Assembly: GCA_045638685.1 (NCBI GenBank) | Contig: JAZUBT010000007.1 | Location: forward strand, 124,001-188,000 | Length of the DNA stretch: 64,000 nt | From: SIG673 sp045638685 | GTDB taxonomy: Bacteria; Bacillota; Clostridia; Oscillospirales; CAG-272 | Direction: 5' to 3' | Shown here: positions 18,990 through 28,478 of the stretch, in pieces | Layout: the number at the start of each line of letters is the position of its first letter | Numbering within the stretch: the first letter of the stretch is position 1 | The notes under the pieces: generated by a model | The model's input: the letters and a program-made list of their open reading frames with translations, nothing else | What the model was told of the DNA's origin: nothing | Databases searched by the model: none | Translations under genes and position numbers: made by a program

Positions 18990-19117
18990 AGATTTAAACC
19001 GTTCCTTTCGGTAAGTTAGATTTTCTGTTAATAAGTTAAGAAAGACTGTTTTTATGCGTCATTACGTTAAAAGACCGCATAGCCTTCTCATACACATTTT
19101 AATCCGTCGCGACTTTT

Positions 19118-20539
19118 TTACACAAGACGTCCGTAAAGTGCGTGCGGCTCAGCGTCCTCTATAACAAGACTGACATAGCTGCCGGTAAGCGCTTCGTCGC
19201 CCTCGAAGTGAACGAGCCTGTTGCTCGCTGTTCTGGCAGTAAGCTTACTCTCGTCCGTTTTACTCTTTCCCTCAACAAGCGCTCTTACCGTCTTTCCCTT
19301 AAACTCAAGGTTTTTCTGCTTTGATATCTCTGTTTGAAGAGCTATCATACGCTGAAAGCGCGCACCCTTAACGTCATCGGGAATCTGATTTTCCATAGCG
19401 GCGGCAGGAGTTCCGCTTCTTTTTGAATATATAAAGGAATAGATATTATCGTATCGTATCTCTTTTAGCATCCGAAGAGTCTCGTTAAACTCCTCCTCGG
19501 TTTCTCCGGGGAAGCCGACTATTATGTCTGTTGTTATTGCAATATCCGGAATTTTCTCTCTCATATAACGCACGAGAGCCTTATATCTCTCGGTACCGTA
19601 ATGTCTGTTCATAGCCGTAAGCACTCTGTCGCTTCCAGACTGAAGCGGAAGATGGAACCGCCCGGATATACCTATTTTACCTTTTTCGGGCGGATTTTCC
19701 GCCATTACGTCAATAAGCTCCTCACTTGCGTCCTTAGGGTGGCTGGTCATAAAATGAATTATAGCCTCGCCACGGAGCGCGCAGATATCCTTTAAAAGCT
19801 CTTTAAATCCGTAGTTTTCTCTTGAAATCGGACGGTAGGAATTAACGTTCTGACCGAGAAGGGTTATTTCCTTTACGCCAAGGGAAAGCAGCTCTTTTAT
19901 TTCGTGGAGAACCGCCTCCGGCTCGCGGCTTCTCTCCCTGCCTCTTACGTAAGGCACTATACAGTACGTACAGAAATTGTTACAGCCGTACATAACTGAC
20001 ACGTAAGCCTGCCCCGCGGTAATATCACGGCTTACCGGCAGTCCCTCCGCGATAATAAGTGCATCGTTATCAATAAGAAACTGTCTCTTTTTCTCAGTAA
20101 GCGTTTTATAAAGCACCTCGGGAAAACGGTGAATAAGGGTTGTCCCAAGAATAAAATCAATATAAGGATATTTATTTTTTATATCGCTTTTTCTGTGCTC
20201 CTGCGATACCATACAGCCGCAAATACCTATTATCAGCTCGGGATTTTTTTCCTTGCAGTGTTTATATCCGCCCGCTATTGAAAGTGCTTTAAGCTCCGCG
20301 TGCTCACGCACCGCGCAGGTGTTTATAAGTATAAGCGACGCTTCGTCCGGAACAGAGGTTTTAACGTACCCCATTTTTTCCGCCATTCCGAGCAGCTTTT
20401 CGCTGTCCGCCTCGTTTTGCTGACAGCCAAAGGTTTGCACGAACACTTTTTTGCCGCTTGTGTTCATTCTCAGAATTTCGTCCATATAAGAGAACTGTCT
20501 TTCGGTCTCCTCTTTTGTAGCGATTATCTCTGCTTTCAT
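19118..20539 (-). CDS. miaB: tRNA-2-methylthio-N6-dimethylallyladenosine synthase MiaB
   Basis: 473 residues. UPF0004 domain with cluster cysteines (VQTFGCQQNEADS, TCAVREHA, GICGCM), radical SAM site CxxxCxxC in GCNNFCTYCIVPYVRG, and a C-terminal TRAM domain ending GSYVSLVIEDAEPHALYG. It adds a methylthio group to i6A37 in tRNAs reading UNN codons. ATG start with AAGGCAAG upstream. First gene of the mutS-mutL-tgt operon. Confidence 0.96.
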   Translation of the reverse strand: MKAEIIATKEETERQFSYMDEILRMNTSGKKVFVQTFGCQQNEADSEKLLGMAEKMGYVKTSVPDEASLILINTCAVREHAELKALSIAGGYKHCKEKNPELIIGICGCMVSQEHRKSDIKNKYPYIDFILGTTLIHRFPEVLYKTLTEKKRQFLIDNDALIIAEGLPVSRDITAGQAYVSVMYGCNNFCTYCIVPYVRGRERSREPEAVLHEIKELLSLGVKEITLLGQNVNSYRPISRENYGFKELLKDICALRGEAIIHFMTSHPKDASEELIDVMAENPPEKGKIGISGRFHLPLQSGSDRVLTAMNRHYGTERYKALVRYMREKIPDIAITTDIIVGFPGETEEEFNETLRMLKEIRYDNIYSFIYSKRSGTPAAAMENQIPDDVKGARFQRMIALQTEISKQKNLEFKGKTVRALVEGKSKTDESKLTARTASNRLVHFEGDEALTGSYVSLVIEDAEPHALYGRLV

Positions 20540-20581
20540 CGTTTTCTTGCCTTTTTAAATAAATAATATTATACATAATTT

Positions 20582-20610
20582 ATTTTATCATATTATATAA
20601 TATTTTTCAA
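20582..20610 (-). promoter_or_regulatory. Promoter of the miaB operon
   Basis: TTGAAA (20605-20610) and TAAAAT (20582-20587) with a 17-base spacer, reading toward miaB. It overlaps the degraded 3' end of the adjacent remnant. Confidence 0.6.
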
Positions 20611-21907
20611 TATATTAATGTGAATTTTTTTAGAAGTGTTATTATCTCCTCTATTCTTTGCTCGTTGCTGTTCGTCCGAAAGCTCTTGGTCATAAATCTC
20701 TGCCGCTTCTTGAACATCACCGCCTAAAACCTCGACAACATCTAAAAATGCTTCTCTCGATATGTTTGTCATATCAATAGGATTAGTTATATTAAGGTAA
20801 TAGGCTTCGGTTTTTCCGTCCTTAAATTCGGGGAAGTTTTCCATATACTCGGCATCATCGGAGAAGAAGAAACCGAGATATGTGTTTGAGTCTCCTGTCG
20901 CTTCACCCTTTTTGGATTTATCAAAAACAGTAAAATCGTTTTTAGTGGTATTGGTACACCTTGAGCAGATTTCCGTTAGGATCTACCGCCTTACTATCCT
21001 TGAAATACTCTCTCTGTCCTTTTGAAAGGCTGTTGCCTTCGCTATCTGCAGAGAGAGAATATTTTATAGAATTTTCCTTATCCCTCTTGACATTTGTTTC
21101 CTTTTGTGATATACTATCTTTCGCAAGGTTGATAATGCGAGACACCTCGGAAGGTTGGATTCCTATGGTGGCAAGCATTTGTTCAGCCTTGTTTTTGTTT
21201 ATTGCAACAAGCTTTCCCTCTTCGGCACTTCTTGTTATTCTATCAACAAAACCATCCAACGGATACACGCTTTTTACTTGATTTACTGTATCGCTTTCCA
21301 TTGGTTGATTATTCCACACGCCCGCTATAACATAAGATGCGTTACCTCTTGTATCGTCCATTTCATAGGAAGTAATAATAGAAACTTTTTCACCGTTATC
21401 AATAAGCAACGAAGCTTCGGACAGATGTTGCGGCATCTTCTCAAAAAATTCATACGGAACAGCGTGAGAAGAATAATTTTTGTTTTTTGCCGATTGTCTT
21501 CGTGATTTTCTATAATCACTTTGATTCATAGCAAACGGAGCATTTGAGAATCCCGCTGCCTGTAATTGCCCGGAAGGATTGCCGATATATAAGGAATTAC
21601 TTCCGTTCATCTGTCCTTTTTCTATCGAATTTAACTGACTGTTGTATGACATTTTGGAAGTCTTGCTAATAGAATACTTGGTTTCGGTAGGTAACCTTGC
21701 ACCGTTCCTATACGCATCTTCAAAGAGCTTCTTAACCTTTTCAAGCTGTCTTGCTTCTTTACTTCCCTTTGTTGCTACCTTGCAGAAATATTTAATCTTA
21801 TCAAAGAGCCAATTAAATACGTTTCTGTCCTTTGCCGAAAGACCGAAAACGAAATCCTCGTCAGTAAAGAGATAATCTCCCTTTGCTTCTTCATTTTCGG
21901 GTAAATT
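20593..21907 (-). pseudogene. Remnant of a mobile-element polyvalent protein with an ADP-ribosyltransferase-like C-terminus
   Basis: Two frames of one former protein. Frame 1 is open from a stop at 21908 and runs to 20942; it begins with LFDKIKYFCKVATKGSKEA and ends REYFKDSKAVDPNGNLLKVY. Frame 2 resumes at once with TNTTKNDFTVFDKSKKGEAT and continues to 20593 (FFFSDDAEYMENFPEFKDGK, AYYLNITNP). Joined, this reads like the C-terminal part of the large polyvalent proteins of phages and conjugative elements, where VYHGT starts an ART-like domain. At the junction (about 20950) the His-Gly of that motif is missing, as if about 8 bases were deleted. Both ends are truncated. The family name comes from motif recall and needs a search. 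Confidence 0.7.
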
Positions 21908-22007
21908 CTAAACAAGTCCAAATACCGTTAAAAAGGGAGGATAAGTCTTTAAAAGGCTTCTCCCTCCCCTACCGCACAATATCGTTTGCATATCATATAA
22001 TAATTCG

Positions 22008-22061
22008 GCATACGGTATAATAGCGTTCACAAAAAGTATTAGTGTTTATCATACCGTATGC
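22008..22061. repeat. Inverted repeat downstream of the tyrosine-kinase module
   Basis: An 11-base perfect inverted repeat (22008-22018 and 22051-22061, arm GCATACGGTAT) with a 32-base loop. It lies between the cps-type terminator and the mobile remnant and could be a remnant end or a second terminator. Confidence 0.6.
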
Positions 22062-22074
22062 TTTTAATTATAAA

Positions 22075-22136
22075 AACGCTTATGCCCCTCTGTTTACGGC
22101 CTCTTATATAAGAAAGCCACAGACTGCATAAGCGTT
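22075..22136 (-). terminator. Terminator of the tyrosine-kinase operon
   Basis: AACGCTTATGC arms (22075-22085 and 22126-22136) pair perfectly. On the minus strand the second arm runs into T-rich sequence, 18 bases after the kinase stop codon. Confidence 0.8.
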
Positions 22137-22153
22137 CTTCATTTTATTTATTA

Positions 22154-22939
22154 TTATTCCGCCTTCGTTTCCTCGGATGACTTGTTTTCCTTAGGAGCTT
22201 TTTTAACTTTTTCGATTATGCGCTTAAAAAATCCTGGGCGGCGACCGGAACCGGAATGTTTGTAGTAATAATAGTGAGTGTATTTACCTTTAGAGCCGAT
22301 GTGTCCGGTTGCATCGGTATAGTTAAGTATTGCTCCCAATATCTGGCAGTTTGCTTTTTCAAACTGCTTTTTTACGTTGTATGCGATACGGTATTTTATC
22401 TTTCCGGCAGAAATGACTATTATCGCACCATCGCACTGCTTAGCAACAACAGCAGCGTCTATAACCGCTCCGAGCGGAGCAGTATCTACGATAATATAAT
22501 CGTATTCCTCGCGGCACTTTTCAAGAAGAATCTTAAATTTATCGGTATAGAAAAGCTCTACGGGGTTCGGAGGATATTTTCCCGCAAGAATCATGTGTAA
22601 ATTCTCATACTGCGTTTCAAATACGATATCCTCAATGCTTGCCTGATTAGTAAGATACTGGCTAAGTCCAAGAGGAGAGCTTGCTTCAATCTTGTATCTT
22701 ACCGCCATAACCGATTTTCTCATATCGGTATCTATAATCATTACCTTTTTTCCTATTTCCGAAAGAGATTTTGCAAGCTCTACCGAAATAAGGCTTTTTC
22801 CTTCATTTTGAAGGCAGCTTGTTACCGCTATGCACTTTATATCGGGACCGCTGAACTGAAAGTTGGTTCTAAGTGTTTTAAACGCCTCGCTCGTTCTGTA
22901 CGATCCGGTGGTTACGGAAGTTATTTCTATCTTATTCAT
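22154..22939 (-). CDS. Capsule-type tyrosine kinase (CpsD/YwqD-like BY-kinase)
   Basis: 261 residues from the ATG at 22939, which has GAGG 6 bases upstream; a longer in-frame start at 23017 lacks such support. Walker A is degenerate (CLQNEGKSLISVELA, the BY-kinase NEGKS form), Walker A' is VMIIDTDMRKS and Walker B IIVDTAPLG. The tail after about residue 220 holds a tyrosine cluster (YTHYYYYKH), the usual autophosphorylation site. In Gram-positives the kinase works with a separate CpsC-like activator, which is upstream here. Confidence 0.9.
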   Translation of the reverse strand: MNKIEITSVTTGSYRTSEAFKTLRTNFQFSGPDIKCIAVTSCLQNEGKSLISVELAKSLSEIGKKVMIIDTDMRKSVMAVRYKIEASSPLGLSQYLTNQASIEDIVFETQYENLHMILAGKYPPNPVELFYTDKFKILLEKCREEYDYIIVDTAPLGAVIDAAVVAKQCDGAIIVISAGKIKYRIAYNVKKQFEKANCQILGAILNYTDATGHIGSKGKYTHYYYYKHSGSGRRPGFFKRIIEKVKKAPKENKSSEETKAE

Positions 22940-23116
22940 AATATCCTCACAATCCGCCGCGATAAGCGGCAACTTAAAATTCAAACGAGTTTGCCGTGTT
23001 TTGCCACCGCAAAACAAAAGGGTCTTAGCCTTTTAGGTAAACTCATACGTGAAATCCCCGTGTTTTGCGCATACAAAACACAAAAAGCTTTGTCTGCTGT
23101 TATCTTTATTATCCGA

Positions 23117-23857
23117 TTAATATCTGCCGTAATATCTGTATTCGTCAGCAAGCTTTCTCGCCTTTAACACGTTGGGTATTACACCGAGAACGCTTATTCC
23201 AAGACGGGATTCTATATCCTTTCTTGTGGAAATCTTATCCTCAAGAACGTAAATTATCGCGATTACAAGAGCCGCAAGGCAAGCTCCGAGGAAGGCAAAA
23301 ACAACTGTATTTCTTAAAACGTTAGAGCCGATAAGCGTACCCTTCGCCGCAGGCGACAGCTTGCTTGCGGGAACATTGGTGATTTGGGGAAGCTCGTCAT
23401 AAGCCGCATCGCGAACTGCGTTTGCAATAATTTGTGCGTTTTCGGGAGAGTCCCCGGTAACGGTTATCCAAAGAATACGGGTGTTTTCAGGAGAAACTAC
23501 CGAGATTTTTCTTGATAAGCTTGAAGCATTCGCAGCAATTCCCTTCTCCTTTATAGCTGCGGAAACCTTGTCAAGAACTATCGGATCTTTAATAAGAAGC
23601 TCGTAGTCCTTAGCGATGTTGGTTGCTATCTGAACCGAGGTTACAGCAGCAGGATCCTGCTTGTTTCCGATTATATACAAGCCGACTTTTGTCTGATAGG
23701 CCGGGGTGTATGTTTTGTTAAAATAAATGAAAGCTCCTACTCCCGCAATTATTGCAGCAAGAATTACTATCCATATTTTCTTCATAACAGAAAGAAGCAT
23801 TCCGGGAATATTTATTTCCAACGCTTTTTCTTCGTTTCTTACCTCTGCGATATTCAT
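23117..23857 (-). CDS. Wzz/CpsC-like chain-length regulator and kinase activator
   Basis: 246 residues: a cytoplasmic N-terminus, membrane segment 1 (residues ~28-46), an extracellular Wzz domain, membrane segment 2 (~181-203) and a cytoplasmic tail that ends in a tyrosine-rich DEYRYYGRY. The layout is that of CpsC/YwqC adaptors, which set polysaccharide chain length and activate the partner kinase. The start codon follows the stop of the PHP phosphatase gene without a gap (TAAATG), so translation is coupled. Confidence 0.88.
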   Translation of the reverse strand: MNIAEVRNEEKALEINIPGMLLSVMKKIWIVILAAIIAGVGAFIYFNKTYTPAYQTKVGLYIIGNKQDPAAVTSVQIATNIAKDYELLIKDPIVLDKVSAAIKEKGIAANASSLSRKISVVSPENTRILWITVTGDSPENAQIIANAVRDAAYDELPQITNVPASKLSPAAKGTLIGSNVLRNTVVFAFLGACLAALVIAIIYVLEDKISTRKDIESRLGISVLGVIPNVLKARKLADEYRYYGRY

Positions 23858-24571
23858 TTAATTATTCTCCTTTATAAATAAATTATTTGCATTTGACCAA
23901 AATAACGGCTCAGCCACAGCCTCTCCGTATTTTTTTAAAACCATTCTGTACGCTTCGGAAAAGCTATCATATGCCGCCGATACGTGAGCGTCCGATGAAA
24001 CAATGCTTGCAAGACCTCGCTTTATAAGAGATTTCACAAAGCGCGATGTACTCCAGCCGTTAATCCCTATAACGCTTTCGGCATTTACCGTTATGATCGC
24101 TCCCATCTGCTTTAGCTGCAACAGCTTCTTTTTCGTTATGTTTTTATACCGTTCAACATGCGCCAAAACGGATTTATATCCGAGCGATGTCATTCCGAGA
24201 ACCGTTTCTGCCATATCGTGAAACGTAACGTTTACCGAAAACTCCAGCAAAACCTTATTATTTCCGGCGACAAACTTCCGTTTGTTTTCGATTAAAAAGC
24301 TCGGAACTCCGGAAAAAACGTATATCTCGTTCCACTTGTAAAGCCTTAAATCCGGATATTTTTCTTTTGAATACTCAACGAGCTCGTTAAACGCTTTTTC
24401 CTCGCCTTTTGGATTATATTCAAACAGTTCAGGGTTATAGTGTGGCGTAACGCAAATGACTCTTACTCCGTTTGCATATGCATTGTCAAGCATTTTTAAC
24501 ATAACGGACTTGTTTTTCGCACCGTCGTCAACTCCATAGAGAATATGACTGTGAACATCCGCTAAAAACAT
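23858..24571 (-). CDS. CpsB/YwqE-like PHP-domain tyrosine phosphatase
   Basis: 237 residues. The metal-binding PHP motifs are visible: DVHSHILYGVDDG at the N-terminus, VTPHY, LAHVERY and SSDAHVSA. The family uses metal-dependent hydrolysis to dephosphorylate the BY-kinase. It is first in the operon (phosphatase, activator, kinase). ATG start with AAGGAGCC upstream. Confidence 0.92.
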   Translation of the reverse strand: MFLADVHSHILYGVDDGAKNKSVMLKMLDNAYANGVRVICVTPHYNPELFEYNPKGEEKAFNELVEYSKEKYPDLRLYKWNEIYVFSGVPSFLIENKRKFVAGNNKVLLEFSVNVTFHDMAETVLGMTSLGYKSVLAHVERYKNITKKKLLQLKQMGAIITVNAESVIGINGWSTSRFVKSLIKRGLASIVSSDAHVSAAYDSFSEAYRMVLKKYGEAVAEPLFWSNANNLFIKENN

Positions 24572-24629
24572 AGAGGCTCCTTTCTTCTCTTACGCATATA
24601 TTTTAACTCTAAACACATATATCAAGTCA

Positions 24630-24658
24630 ATTATAACATTTATTTATGAAAAAAGCAA
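24630..24658 (-). promoter_or_regulatory. Promoter of the tyrosine-kinase operon
   Basis: TTGCTT (24653-24658), 17 bases, TATAAT (24630-24635), about 58 bases before the phosphatase gene. Confidence 0.6.
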
Positions 24659-24770
24659 TATGTTTTTTAAATAAATATAAAAATTTTATATTTTTTTACA
24701 TATTTATGTTTTTTCTGAATATTTTTTTAATATATCTACCTCAAAAAAACATAACGAAAGGAACTTCTAA

Positions 24771-27518
24771 ATGCCAAAAAATTTTAATGGTCTCACCGAG
24801 GAGGAGGCGCTCCTTTCCCAAAAAGAACACGGATATAATCATCTTACCGTAAAAAAGGGAACCTCTTTTTTCAAAAAACTGATAAACAATTTTGGAGATC
24901 CGATAATCAAAATCCTTCTTTTTGCGCTTTTAATTACCGTCTTGCTTCCCGGTGGCGAGGGCTCGGTTTTTGAAACTGTCGGAATTGCCGCTACAATACT
25001 TATTTCAACCTTTGTTTCAACACTGAGTGAGCACGGCAGCGAAAAAGCGTTTCGACGTATGCAAAACGAGGCAAGGGTGCAGAAGTGCACTGTTATCAGG
25101 GGCGGTATGCATACCGTTATACCGATAGAAAACGTGGCTAAGGGTGATGTCGTTTGCCTTTTTTCCGGCGAAAAAATCCCTGCTGACGGAGTTATTTTAG
25201 ACGGCTCCGTTTCCTGCGACGAATCGGCTCTGACCGGCGAAAGCAGGGAAATTGAAAAAAACGCTTCGGACAGTCCGGAAAAAGAGGGAGATTTGGTTTT
25301 CAGAGGCAGCACGGTTACCGCCGGTGAGGCTATAATGTCGGTTACTGCTGTCGGAGACGGTACTTACTACGGTCATATGGCAAGTGAAGTTCAGTACGAC
25401 AGCGGTAAAAGTCCCCTTAAAGAGAGACTTTCCGTTCTTGCCAAAACACTCAGCCGTTTTGGATATTTCTGCGCTGCCTGTGTCGCTGTTGTTTATCTTA
25501 TAAACGCGTTTTTCCTCACTCCCTCATTCGTTTTCTCCCCTACCGGTATTTTTACCGAAATAATCCATGCCGCTACTCTTGCCGTTTCCGTTGTGGTTGT
25601 TGCAGTTCCGGAGGGACTGCCCATGATGATAACCGTGGTTCTTTCCTCCAATATGCTTCGTATGCAAAAGGAGCATATTCAGGTCAGAAAACCCGTGGGT
25701 ATAGAAACTGCGGGAAGTATAAACATACTCTTTACAGACAAAACCGGCACTCTCACCTACGGTACTCCGACGGCGGCGGGTTATATAACCGGCGATTTGT
25801 CTAAAGCCGGACGCTGCTCGGACCTTTCAAAAAGCATTCGCTTTTTGCTCGGCGCTGCCGCGGTACTAACCTCCGACTGCATTATTGAAAATCCGTTTTC
25901 TCATAAATCAAGGCGCGTTCTCGGCGGAAATACCACCGACCGCGCAGTGCTTAACGGATATTTCTCCGCGGGAGAATATCCGAAAGGTCCTACGCCAATA
26001 TGTAAGCTAAGCTTTGACAGTAAGATAAAGCTCGCCGCCGTCGCCGCGGACGTTTCGGGAGTGCCGGACTCGGAAATAAAGCTTGGTAGCACCCTTACTT
26101 TCATAAAGGGCGCGCCCGAAATTCTTTTAGAAAAATGCACCGGGTACTACGCGCCCGACGGAACTGTCAAAAAAATAAACAAGGCGCCCCTAAAAGCAGA
26201 GCTTGACAAAATCACCGCAAAAGGAACCAGAGTAATAGCGGTTGTAACGTCCGATGCCGAGCCTTTCGCCGTAGGAGGGCTGATTAAAGAGGTAAAGGAA
26301 AGCGAAAGCCCAAGACTTGCTCCTCTTTTTTCAAATGTCAACTTTGTATGCTTCATAGCTATAAAAGACGAGCTTCGCAGAGAATCTCCGAAAGCTATAA
26401 AGACGTTAACCGATGCAGGTATTCAGGTTGTAATGGTAACCGGAGACAGCTCGGCAACTGCGACAGCCATCGCAAAAGAGGCGGGTATATTAAAATCTCA
26501 TGAAGACAACACGGTTATTGAAAGCTCGGAGCTTAATAAAATGAGCGACAGTGAGGTTGCCCGTATTCTCCCGCGTCTTCGTGTTGTTGCAAGAGCCCTT
26601 CCAACGGATAAAAGCCGTCTCGTAAGAATAGCTAAGGAATCGGGGCTTATAACCGGAATGACGGGAGACGGAATAAACGACGCTCCCGCTTTAAAGCACG
26701 CCGACGTCGGGTTTGCTATGGGAAGCGGTACAGAGGTTGCCAAGGAAGCGGGCGACATTATAATAACCGATAATAACATTGCCTCAATAGTAAAAGCCGT
26801 GCTTTACGGAAGAACAATCTTCCGTTCTATACGTAAGTTTATAGTTTTCCAGCTTACAATGAATCTCTCCGCTGTCGGAATAAGTATAATAGGACCCTTT
26901 ATCAGCTTTGAAAACCCGGTTACAGTTATTCAGATGCTATGGATAAATATAATAATGGATACGCTTGCGGCTATTGCCTTTGCGGGAGAAGCACCGAGAC
27001 GGTTCTTTATGAAGGAGCCCCCTATCCCCAAAAACGAGCCTGTGCTAAACGGAGATATGATAACTAAAATTTTCGTTATGGGAACATATACCGTTATGCT
27101 CTGCCTTTTCTTCCATCAAAGCGCGTTTATCCGTAATATTTTCGGAAATGCCGACAACGCTTCCGCTTTTCTGTCCGGATTTTTTGCCTTATTCGTTTTT
27201 TCGGGAATTTTTGGAGCGTTCAATGCCCGCGCATCAAGACTTAATATTTTTTCCGGACTTCCCGAAAACCCCGTGTTTATAACAGTAATTTCCCTTATTT
27301 TCTCCGTACAGATGGCTATTATCTACTACGGTGGTGAGATTTTCCGCTCAGCCCCCCTAACCTTTTCACAGCTTAGAATTGTAATTTTACTTGCCTTTAC
27401 AGTAATCCCCGCCGGCAGAATTTTGGAAATTATAATGAAGGCGGGTAAAAAGGAAATAAAAATTAAAAGCGGAGAACCGTCCATTCTTACTGCTAATTTT
27501 CACGTCGTAAGAAAATAA
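24771..27518 (+). CDS. Calcium-translocating P-type ATPase, PMCA-like
   Basis: 915 residues, complete. Motifs: LTGES (actuator), DKTGTLT with phosphorylated Asp, TGDGINDAP hinge, and membrane helix 4 VPEGLP. Helix 6 reads WINIIMDTLAAIAFAGE, matching the N-x3-D calcium site of plasma-membrane Ca2+ pumps (LIMDTLAALALATE). It probably exports Ca2+ at the cost of ATP. Start ATG at 24771 with GAAAGGAAC upstream. It is divergent from the tyrosine-kinase operon, with an AT-rich gap of 199 bases. Confidence 0.92.
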   Translation: MPKNFNGLTEEEALLSQKEHGYNHLTVKKGTSFFKKLINNFGDPIIKILLFALLITVLLPGGEGSVFETVGIAATILISTFVSTLSEHGSEKAFRRMQNEARVQKCTVIRGGMHTVIPIENVAKGDVVCLFSGEKIPADGVILDGSVSCDESALTGESREIEKNASDSPEKEGDLVFRGSTVTAGEAIMSVTAVGDGTYYGHMASEVQYDSGKSPLKERLSVLAKTLSRFGYFCAACVAVVYLINAFFLTPSFVFSPTGIFTEIIHAATLAVSVVVVAVPEGLPMMITVVLSSNMLRMQKEHIQVRKPVGIETAGSINILFTDKTGTLTYGTPTAAGYITGDLSKAGRCSDLSKSIRFLLGAAAVLTSDCIIENPFSHKSRRVLGGNTTDRAVLNGYFSAGEYPKGPTPICKLSFDSKIKLAAVAADVSGVPDSEIKLGSTLTFIKGAPEILLEKCTGYYAPDGTVKKINKAPLKAELDKITAKGTRVIAVVTSDAEPFAVGGLIKEVKESESPRLAPLFSNVNFVCFIAIKDELRRESPKAIKTLTDAGIQVVMVTGDSSATATAIAKEAGILKSHEDNTVIESSELNKMSDSEVARILPRLRVVARALPTDKSRLVRIAKESGLITGMTGDGINDAPALKHADVGFAMGSGTEVAKEAGDIIITDNNIASIVKAVLYGRTIFRSIRKFIVFQLTMNLSAVGISIIGPFISFENPVTVIQMLWINIIMDTLAAIAFAGEAPRRFFMKEPPIPKNEPVLNGDMITKIFVMGTYTVMLCLFFHQSAFIRNIFGNADNASAFLSGFFALFVFSGIFGAFNARASRLNIFSGLPENPVFITVISLIFSVQMAIIYYGGEIFRSAPLTFSQLRIVILLAFTVIPAGRILEIIMKAGKKEIKIKSGEPSILTANFHVVRK

Positions 27519-27594
27519 CCGATGTAGGAAAAATCTCCCGCAAACAGCTGTTTCGGAATACCCTCATCATGTTTAATTCCATTAAATCAAAATA

Positions 27595-27625
27595 AAAAAC
27601 GCCGCTCCTTCCGGAACGGCGTTTT
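27595..27625. terminator. Bidirectional terminator between the Ca2+ ATPase and rpmE
   Basis: AAAACGCCG and CGGCGTTTT arms (ending at 27604 and starting at 27617) flank a 12-base loop, with A and T tracts suitable on both strands. Confidence 0.88.
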
Positions 27626-27633
27626 CTGTTATT

Positions 27634-27843
27634 TTACTTTCCGACTGCTTCAAGACGGCGTCTGAACTTATCAACGCGTCCGCCTGCGTCAACGAACTTC
27701 TGCTTTCCGGTAAAGAACGGATGGCACTTAGAGCAGATATCTACGCGGATCTCGGAACCCTTTGTGGAACGGGTTACGAAGGTCTCTCCGCATGCGCATA
27801 TTACCTTTGCTTCAACGTAATCGGGATGAATTGCTTCCTTCAT
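27634..27843 (-). CDS. rpmE: Ribosomal protein bL31, zinc-binding form
   Basis: 69 residues, normal length. Four cysteines in CACGETF and CSKCHPFFTGKQKF mark the C+ zinc-binding paralogue. The conserved MKEAIHPDY start and FRRRLEAVG end are present. ATG preceded by GGAAG. Confidence 0.97.
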   Translation of the reverse strand: MKEAIHPDYVEAKVICACGETFVTRSTKGSEIRVDICSKCHPFFTGKQKFVDAGGRVDKFRRRLEAVGK

Positions 27844-28019
27844 TATCTTCCATAGTACAAAACAATTAAAAATGATTCGCGGGATTTTGCCCGTTTAACT
27901 GTTTTTAACGGTTGTACGTCCTCCTTTCAGACAATTATCTCTTTGCCGCCAGAAACACCGTGCGATATTCTATAACGGCTTAACATTATTATTGTATCAT
28001 AAAAATATACAAAAATCAA
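27844..28019 (-). promoter_or_regulatory. Promoter and structured leader of rpmE
   Basis: TTGATT (28014-28019), 17 bases, TACAAT (27991-27996). The leader of about 140 bases before rpmE contains GAAAGGAGG not followed by a start codon and a small CGGG/CCCG hairpin. Rfam lists L31 leader motifs in Firmicutes, and this may be one, but I cannot confirm the fold by eye. Confidence 0.5.
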
Positions 28020-28043
28020 TATGTTCTTAAAAAGTTTACAACT

Positions 28044-28478
28044 TTATTTTTTATCGTTTTTAAAAAGCTTTTTTATCCGGCTACGAATAAAAATAATTCC
28101 GGCCCTTAGGTAGAAAAAGTCGCAAATTAAATGAACGTATAACCTATATTTAAAGCTTCTCTCGGAAATGTACTTTTCGTTTTTGTAATAACCGTTCATT
28201 ACGCCTACTATCCATTCCTTTGGCACCCTTTCACGGCTATATCTGTTGTCTCCGCACGTTATAACAATATCTTTTTTGACCTTTAATATCCTATGAAGCA
28301 CGTATTGTCCGTCAGGACGTCTATAAAGCGGCAGGTCGTATCTTTTCAAAGGACGGGTGGGCCTTACTATCTCTACAATATTTTTTCTGTTCCTTAGCAT
28401 CGGCTCCATGCTGTCTCCAACAGTCGTTTGAAAGTGTTTTCCGTTTTCTTCTAAAAGCTCTTCAATACTTTTACTCAT
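28044..28478 (-). CDS. S24/S26-type signal-peptidase-like protein
   Basis: 144 residues. It has the serine box VGDSMEPML and, where bacterial signal peptidase I has lysine, the sequence YVLHRI, so a His replaces Lys as in SipW/eukaryotic-type enzymes. CGDNRYSRE resembles box D/E (GDN.x.S.D). There is a hydrophobic C-terminal stretch (about residues 110-128) and a basic tail. Its first 8 bases overlap the end of the PqqD-like gene. It may process a peptide handled by the neighbours (inference). Confidence 0.75.
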   Translation of the reverse strand: MSKSIEELLEENGKHFQTTVGDSMEPMLRNRKNIVEIVRPTRPLKRYDLPLYRRPDGQYVLHRILKVKKDIVITCGDNRYSRERVPKEWIVGVMNGYYKNEKYISERSFKYRLYVHLICDFFYLRAGIIFIRSRIKKLFKNDKK

